Source: Nectonema munidae (taxonomy: Eukaryota > Nematomorpha > Nectonematoida > Nectonematidae). From it: a stretch of 64,000 bases of DNA. A program made the translations under genes and the position numbers. Each line of letters opens with the position of its first letter. The stretch's first letter is position 1. The notes under the pieces were generated by a model that saw nothing but the letters and a program-made list of their open reading frames with translations, was not told the origin of the DNA and did not search any database. This document shows, one piece after another, positions 59,711-64,000 of this stretch. The stretch covers positions 124,001-188,000 of the forward strand of contig JAUIRK010000017.1 of assembly GCA_030549495.1 (NCBI GenBank), given 5' to 3'.

Positions 59711-60033
59711 AGTGCCATCGGAACAGATGTTGCTAAGCTTTTACTTAAAAATAGCTATTACAACAACACATCTTATTACTCATTCACACAACAACAGCCA
59801 AAAATACCGATACAGTTGAAACAAATTCCGTGTCTTCATTGTGTTCTGATAAAAGATCTGACGACGTTGTCAGCCTAGCTCCTTCTACTCTAACAAACAA
59901 TAGCCAAGAAAATGTAGTGGATAAATGTATCGTCTTACAGCATTGCCACTCAGACAAAACTCTTGTCAGGAAAGATAGCAATGAACAAATTGCGTATAAG
60001 ATACGTCAACTTCTTCTTTTCGGACACAAAAAA
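59711..60033 (+). pseudogene. Second Sec16-like locus: exon of the central domain
   Basis: After acceptor ctatttttag, the first frame reads SAIGTDVAKLLLKN, which fits the Sec16 motif (V)GTDIAELLL. From about 59797, in a different frame, the exon reads SSLCSDKRSDDVVSLAPSTL and later SNEQIAYKIRQLLLFGHKK, which fits the Sec16 motif RELLL(Y/F)GRKK. It ends at a consensus donor gtgagt at 60034, phase 0. In vertebrate Sec16 these two motifs occur in this order. The change of frame between them (59737-59797) has no GT to serve as an intron donor. It implies a small indel: decay, or an assembly error near the AAAAA run. The upstream end could also lie elsewhere. Confidence 0.6.
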
Positions 60034-60109
60034 GTGAGTGATTATTTTATCTACGTTTTTTTTAATTTTTTACTTGACAATAATATTTATTACTAAATAT
60101 TAAAATATA

Positions 60110-60690
60110 ATATATAAAATGTGCATGCATGCATGCATTCTTAAATTGTATAAAATATATCTAAGTGTAGAGCCACATATGAAAAGATAGCAAACAGTAT
60201 AAAATCAATAAATTCTTTGGTCCGATGTTTATGTTGGTTGATATAATATTATCTCTCTATGTAGCAATAAACATTTCACGAGGTTTATGGTGATAATAAT
60301 ATTAGAAATATTATATATACAATGTGCATGAATGCATACATTTTTAAATTGTTATCTAAGTTGGGCGACATATAAAAAGATGGCAAACATAGTATAAAAT
60401 CAATAAATTCTTTGGTCGCATAATAAATAAATATTTTACAATGCTTATGGTGGTTCTCTCTATGTAGCAATAAACATTCCACGAGGCTTATGGTGGTTCT
60501 CTCTATGTAGCAATAAACATTCCACGAGGCTTATGGTGATAATAATATAAAAAATATATATACAATGTGCATGAATGCATGCATTCTTAAATTGTTCAAA
60601 ATATAACTAAGTGAGGCCACATATAAAAAGATAGCAAGCATAGTATAAACTCAATAAATTCTTTGGTCGCATAATATATGTTGAAATTTT
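60110..60690. repeat. Tandem repeat, three irregular copies
   Basis: Blocks tgtgcatg(a/c)atgcat(a/g)cat and cacatat(a/g)aaaagat, then aatcaataaattctttggtc and ctctctatgtagcaataaac, recur from about 60120, 60320 and 60565. An extra internal duplication (atggtggttctctctatgta) lies near 60450-60530. Confidence 0.85.
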
Positions 60691-61129
60691 CGATGCTTAT
60701 GATGGGTGCTAAGAATGTGCGTGAGTGCAATTTTAACACAAATAAAGATGTAGTAAGTAAAAGCAAGCACGATAAAAACAATGTTATCTTCTATATATTT
60801 AAAATACTTGAATATGGTGATATTCATCAAAATATATTTGCGTATGCACGCATTCTGGACATAAAAAAGCATCGAATTGTTTATAAAACGAATAAAAGTT
60901 GATATAAAACTTAAAAAAATTTTTTAGATGGCGTTAAATTTTTTGAGTAAAAAAGTGTAAAAATCAAAAAAAATTGTAAAAAAACTTAAGATTTAATTTT
61001 TTATTTGTCACAAAAACTTATTTTAAAGCCGCAGATGGAAAAAAAAGCTGAAAACACAGTATTTTTTTAAGTGTAAAAAATGCACGGACTCCGTCAACGG
61101 CGTTATTCTGAAGGGGTCCGTCAAGCGAA

Positions 61130-61325
61130 GGTTATAATAAACCAAACACGCGTGCTAAAGATGTGGTGAAGCGTATGTGAGATAAGAATTCACTGCGCTC
61201 CCAAACGCGTAATGCAACATGTGTTAATCTTTCTTCGCATAATTATGCTCTAAAATCAATCAATAATGTGATTTATTCTTCGCACACTGTCGGTATAAAT
61301 ATAACGAATGCCCTTCGTTAAAAAT
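61130..61325 (-). repeat. Dispersed repeat, inverse of 21780-21995 and 46430-46650
   Basis: The reverse complement matches those copies over about 195 bp in collinear blocks (see 21780). Confidence 0.75.
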
Positions 61326-61383
61326 TAGAAAGGTTGTATCTAAACTAAATAAAAGTAGACTACGATTATCCAACAAAACTCTT

Positions 61384-62015
61384 ACATTTAATCGATATTT
61401 TTCACTTGAAAAATAATTTAAAATTTATTAGAAAAATATTATACTGACCCATAAAAAGTAAAAAATATATATTAATTTTCGACAGTTTTATTTAACTATG
61501 ACATTTTAAAATGTTAAAAACCATATTCTACCTTGGTGAATATAAAATTTTGAAGAAATAATATATAAACTCATCACGTTAATTATTGGTATTTTTTGAA
61601 ACTAGATAAAAGTTGACTGACATCACATAAAAGCGGATTTTGGAAAAATAAAAATATATTTATTTGTAAAACGTAGCCTATTTTACCCACAAAGAGTATA
61701 GCTTCAAATTTTGTACATTCGATCAATATTTTTCACTTCAAAATTAATTTTAAATTTATCAGAAAAACATTATACTGACCTATACTACTGACCCATAAAA
61801 AGTAAAAAATATATATTCATTTTCGACTGTTTTCTTTAACTATGAAATTTTAAAATGTAAAAAATCTTGTGAATATAAAATATTGAAAAAACATTATATA
61901 AATTAAGAACGTTAATTATTATTGGTATTTTTTGAAACTAGATAAAACTTGACTGACCTCACATAAAAGCAGATTTTGGAAAAATGAAAATATATTTATT
62001 TGTATAACAGGGAGA
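61384..62015. repeat. Direct repeat, two copies of about 300-340 bp
   Basis: tcaatatttttcactt(g/c), then actgacccataaaaagtaaa, attggtattttttgaaacta and aaaagcggattttggaaaaa recur in the same order from about 61390 and 61722. Confidence 0.85.
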
Positions 62016-62046
62016 GAGGGGGGGGGGGGCGGGGGGGGGGGGGGGG
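62010..62046. repeat. Poly-G tract
   Basis: G-runs interrupted by single C or A bases, directly after the second copy of the direct repeat. Length uncertain. Confidence 0.85.
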
Positions 62047-62489
62047 CTAGCCTATGTTAACCACAAAGAGTATACCTTTTCAATGATACCATTTTCATTC
62101 AATTTTTTTTAAAAATCTTCACATTTTCTTTAATGTGAATTTAATTTTGATGCTTCGATAAAAAGGTGGTCCGTAATTTTTTCAAAAATTTAGACCAAAT
62201 TTTTATTTTTTTCAGATATTTTGTAATTTTTTTAAAATAGCGAACCTTATCGAGAAAATTAATGAAAAGAAGCGAAACTTTTTTTGAGATAACAAAAACG
62301 ACTTAAATATTTAATTTAGCGATGACATAATGATGACTACTTTGTCCAGTGTTATGATAACTATAACGAAGTTATTTTTAGTAGTAACGATGCTAAGTCT
62401 ATTTGTTATCAATAAAAAAATTTATTGATATCTTATGTAATTAATAACACAGAGGAACAACCAAAAAAACCATATGGCTTTTCATTATG

Positions 62490-63005
62490 GAGTATAACAG
62501 CTTTAGTGCTGTAGAGTTAAGCATCTATGAAAAGCCGCCACTCTTCAGGTGCGTAAGGAAGTTCCAGTTCTCATAACAAATCAACAATATCGTTACAAAA
62601 ACACAAGTCGTCTTCCATAAAAAAAGGTAAGAGATAATTTGAATTCTTTCTGTATATCGTAACTGAAACATCTTCCTCAGTCAACTTTTTTTCTTGACGC
62701 GATGCAAGAAGCTTGGCCTGCTTTTTTGACAACTCAAGATTCAAATCAATTAAGTCTTCCTGATTGTAAAACTGAGGCTGTGAAGATTTGTCGCGTGGAA
62801 TAAAAAATGAATCTTCACTTTCATTTTCATTGCTGATCAATTCAGAACTCATTTCTCATGATCTCCAATTTTACATTTGAAGTACATATGATATATTTTT
62901 TTGATTTTTGTAGTGATATTGCGTTTATTTTTTCCTGGTGTAAATTCGCTACAAATATAGCAAAATTTATCTGGGGAGTTTTTACAAGAACTTCTTGGCA
63001 TTTTC
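62490..63005 (-). pseudogene. Remnant of a dispersed arthropod gene family (WRLFIDxS type)
   Basis: The minus strand from about 63000 reads PRSSCKNSPDKFCYICSEFT, then HMYFKCKIGDHEK. After a jump it reads YNQEDLIDLNLELSKKQAKL, LASRQEKK, FFMEDDLCFCNDIV, and finally YAPEEWRLFIDA and STKAVILHNEKPYG. This order matches a multi-copy family in spider, crustacean and cnidarian genomes (FCYICGEFT ... DLxRDLxLSKxxAELLGSR ... EEWRLFIDSSKxSLKAVLLHN). Its function is unknown to me; it is probably spread with transposons. The linker after the first zinc-binding part is missing, and stops and frame changes interrupt the rest. Confidence 0.6.
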
Positions 63006-63445
63006 TTATTTTCAAATTAAATTTTAGAATCAAATTTCAATATTAAACTAAAAATTTCTGAAAAAAATGAACAGTACAAGTAATTATATAGGCAAAATGA
63101 TAAAAAATTTAGTCAGTAACAAAAAAAATGTACCTGCAAACAAAAAATTACCGTGATTTTCGAAATATACGCTATGAAATTACCCAGAAAAATATATTCT
63201 CATGGATGCGTTTTTTCGCTGCTTCTCTGTATAATTAAAGGTATCAAGATTTATGCTGGACAAAATTAAAGAGGGAAAAAAGAAGCCATTTTGAAGAAAT
63301 TTTTAGTTTACAAAATATGAATGAAGGTTTCCTTTGATATAATTAACAATTGCATCAGTTTTCAGAAAGGCGAATTAGAACTTATAAATTATATATGTAT
63401 GTGTGTGTGTTTGCGTGTCTTGATTTATTTTAAATTTTGTTTTAG

Positions 63446-63563
63446 TCTCCTAAAAATGAATTTGAGAGTCAATGGCGCTATTATCTTTCTATGATTTTAT
63501 CAAATGCCACTTCAAAATCTGATTTTGATCGCGAAAATATCGAACTTTTACGAGATAAGCTGA
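63446..63563 (+). CDS. Second Sec16-like locus: WRxxLxMILSN exon
   Basis: Acceptor ttttgttttag ends at 63445. The exon reads SPKNEFESQWRYYLSMILSN, then ATSKSDFDRENIELLRDKL, matching Sec16's DWRPHLAMVLSN...I...GDTL segment. The donor a|gtaaat at 63564 leaves phase 1. The exon at 59711-60033 ends in phase 0 and this one begins in phase 0, so they could be spliced together. That would skip the LWGHAL-type segment that lies between these motifs in vertebrate Sec16 and that I could not find in 60034-63445. The gene continues beyond the window. Confidence 0.65.
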
Positions 63564-63569
63564 GTAAAT

Positions 63570-64000
63570 GCTGTTTTCATACTTTTTTCAGCTTTTAACT
63601 TCAACCTAAAATACTTCATTTAATGTTTTTACATAAGCTTTCACCCATATCATACCATTAGTGAATTTTCATCTGTTGGTTGAGTTTTTATTTTTGTAGA
63701 TCCCACAATTTTTCAGTCATAAATATGTACTACAAATAATTAAATGTTTTCATATTTTCTTTGTAAATTTTTTATTGTCATAACAAACTCTTACTATTAC
63801 AATCCTTCAAATTTTATTCTTTTTACAATAAAAATACTCAAGGGGTTGAGCAGGGCTATCAAACATACGGCTTCATATTGTCTGCCAAGAGTTTGATCGA
63901 TTTCCATTTTTGCGCCCGTTATTACTTGCTGAAGCATTAGAATTTTGTTATTATTATTGACTAATTTGTATAGTTAAATTGTTGATATTCATCTACTTTT
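63570..64000. other. Presumed intron, nothing recognised
   Basis: AT-rich. No Sec16 motif (AHFCYL-type) was found before the window ends. Confidence 0.4.

Noticed and set aside
59784-59981. Minus-strand 65-codon frame
   Set aside because: Antisense to the Sec16-like exon 59711-60033.

Overview
The window is AT-rich, intron-bearing animal DNA, and nothing in it looks bacterial. Its one recognisable conserved host gene is Sec16, the scaffold of ER exit sites, on the + strand. Everything else is a single-exon pseudokinase gene, many plain DNA transposon remnants (hAT, CACTA/EnSpm, Mutator-like and an arthropod-type repetitive transposase family) and fold-back or tandem repeats. The low GC, long homopolymer G/C runs at transposon ends and the mix of families suggest an invertebrate, most likely an arthropod. 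A caligid copepod (sea louse) would fit, but that is inference. No retrovirus-like, LTR or Polinton-like element was recognised.

Layout. At 1-9473 lie the last seven recognisable coding exons of Sec16. The 5.4-kb penultimate intron carries hAT debris, a tRNA-like SINE and the first copy (T_a, 5898-7965) of a decayed transposase family. A tandem duplication follows. Unit 1 (about 5898-24919, 19.0 kb) and unit 2 (about 24920-49571, 24.65 kb) share T, the last two Sec16 exons, a Mutator-like remnant, a 2.1-kb hAT element with 8-bp target duplications, a fold-back element, the pseudokinase gene (intact in both), a ZBED-type hAT fragment and a 150-bp tandem array. Unit 2 is longer because of two clean insertions absent from unit 1: a 1.68-kb element with CAGGGG ends (31129-32803) and a 4.0-kb CACTA element (33611-37601) carrying a transposase and a SAM-domain gene. 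A third T copy (T_c, 49572-51554) closes the array.

T_b, at the junction, is a mosaic: its left end resembles T_c and its right end T_a, with the switch between about 25400 and 25640. This is what unequal crossing-over between T_a and T_c would leave. The event gave Sec16 a second, orphan set of terminal exons and doubled the pseudokinase.

From 51.6 to 59.7 kb is repeat-rich, very AT-rich DNA: a fold-back element, a 3.3-kb element with imperfect terminal inverted repeats and internal short tandem arrays, and a decayed ZBED-type hAT transposase. From 59.7 kb to the end there are two exon-like stretches of a second Sec16-like locus, again on the + strand (59711-60033 and 63446-63563). One exon expected between them was not found and the first has an internal reading-frame conflict. 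They are separated by tandem repeats and the remnant of a dispersed arthropod gene family.
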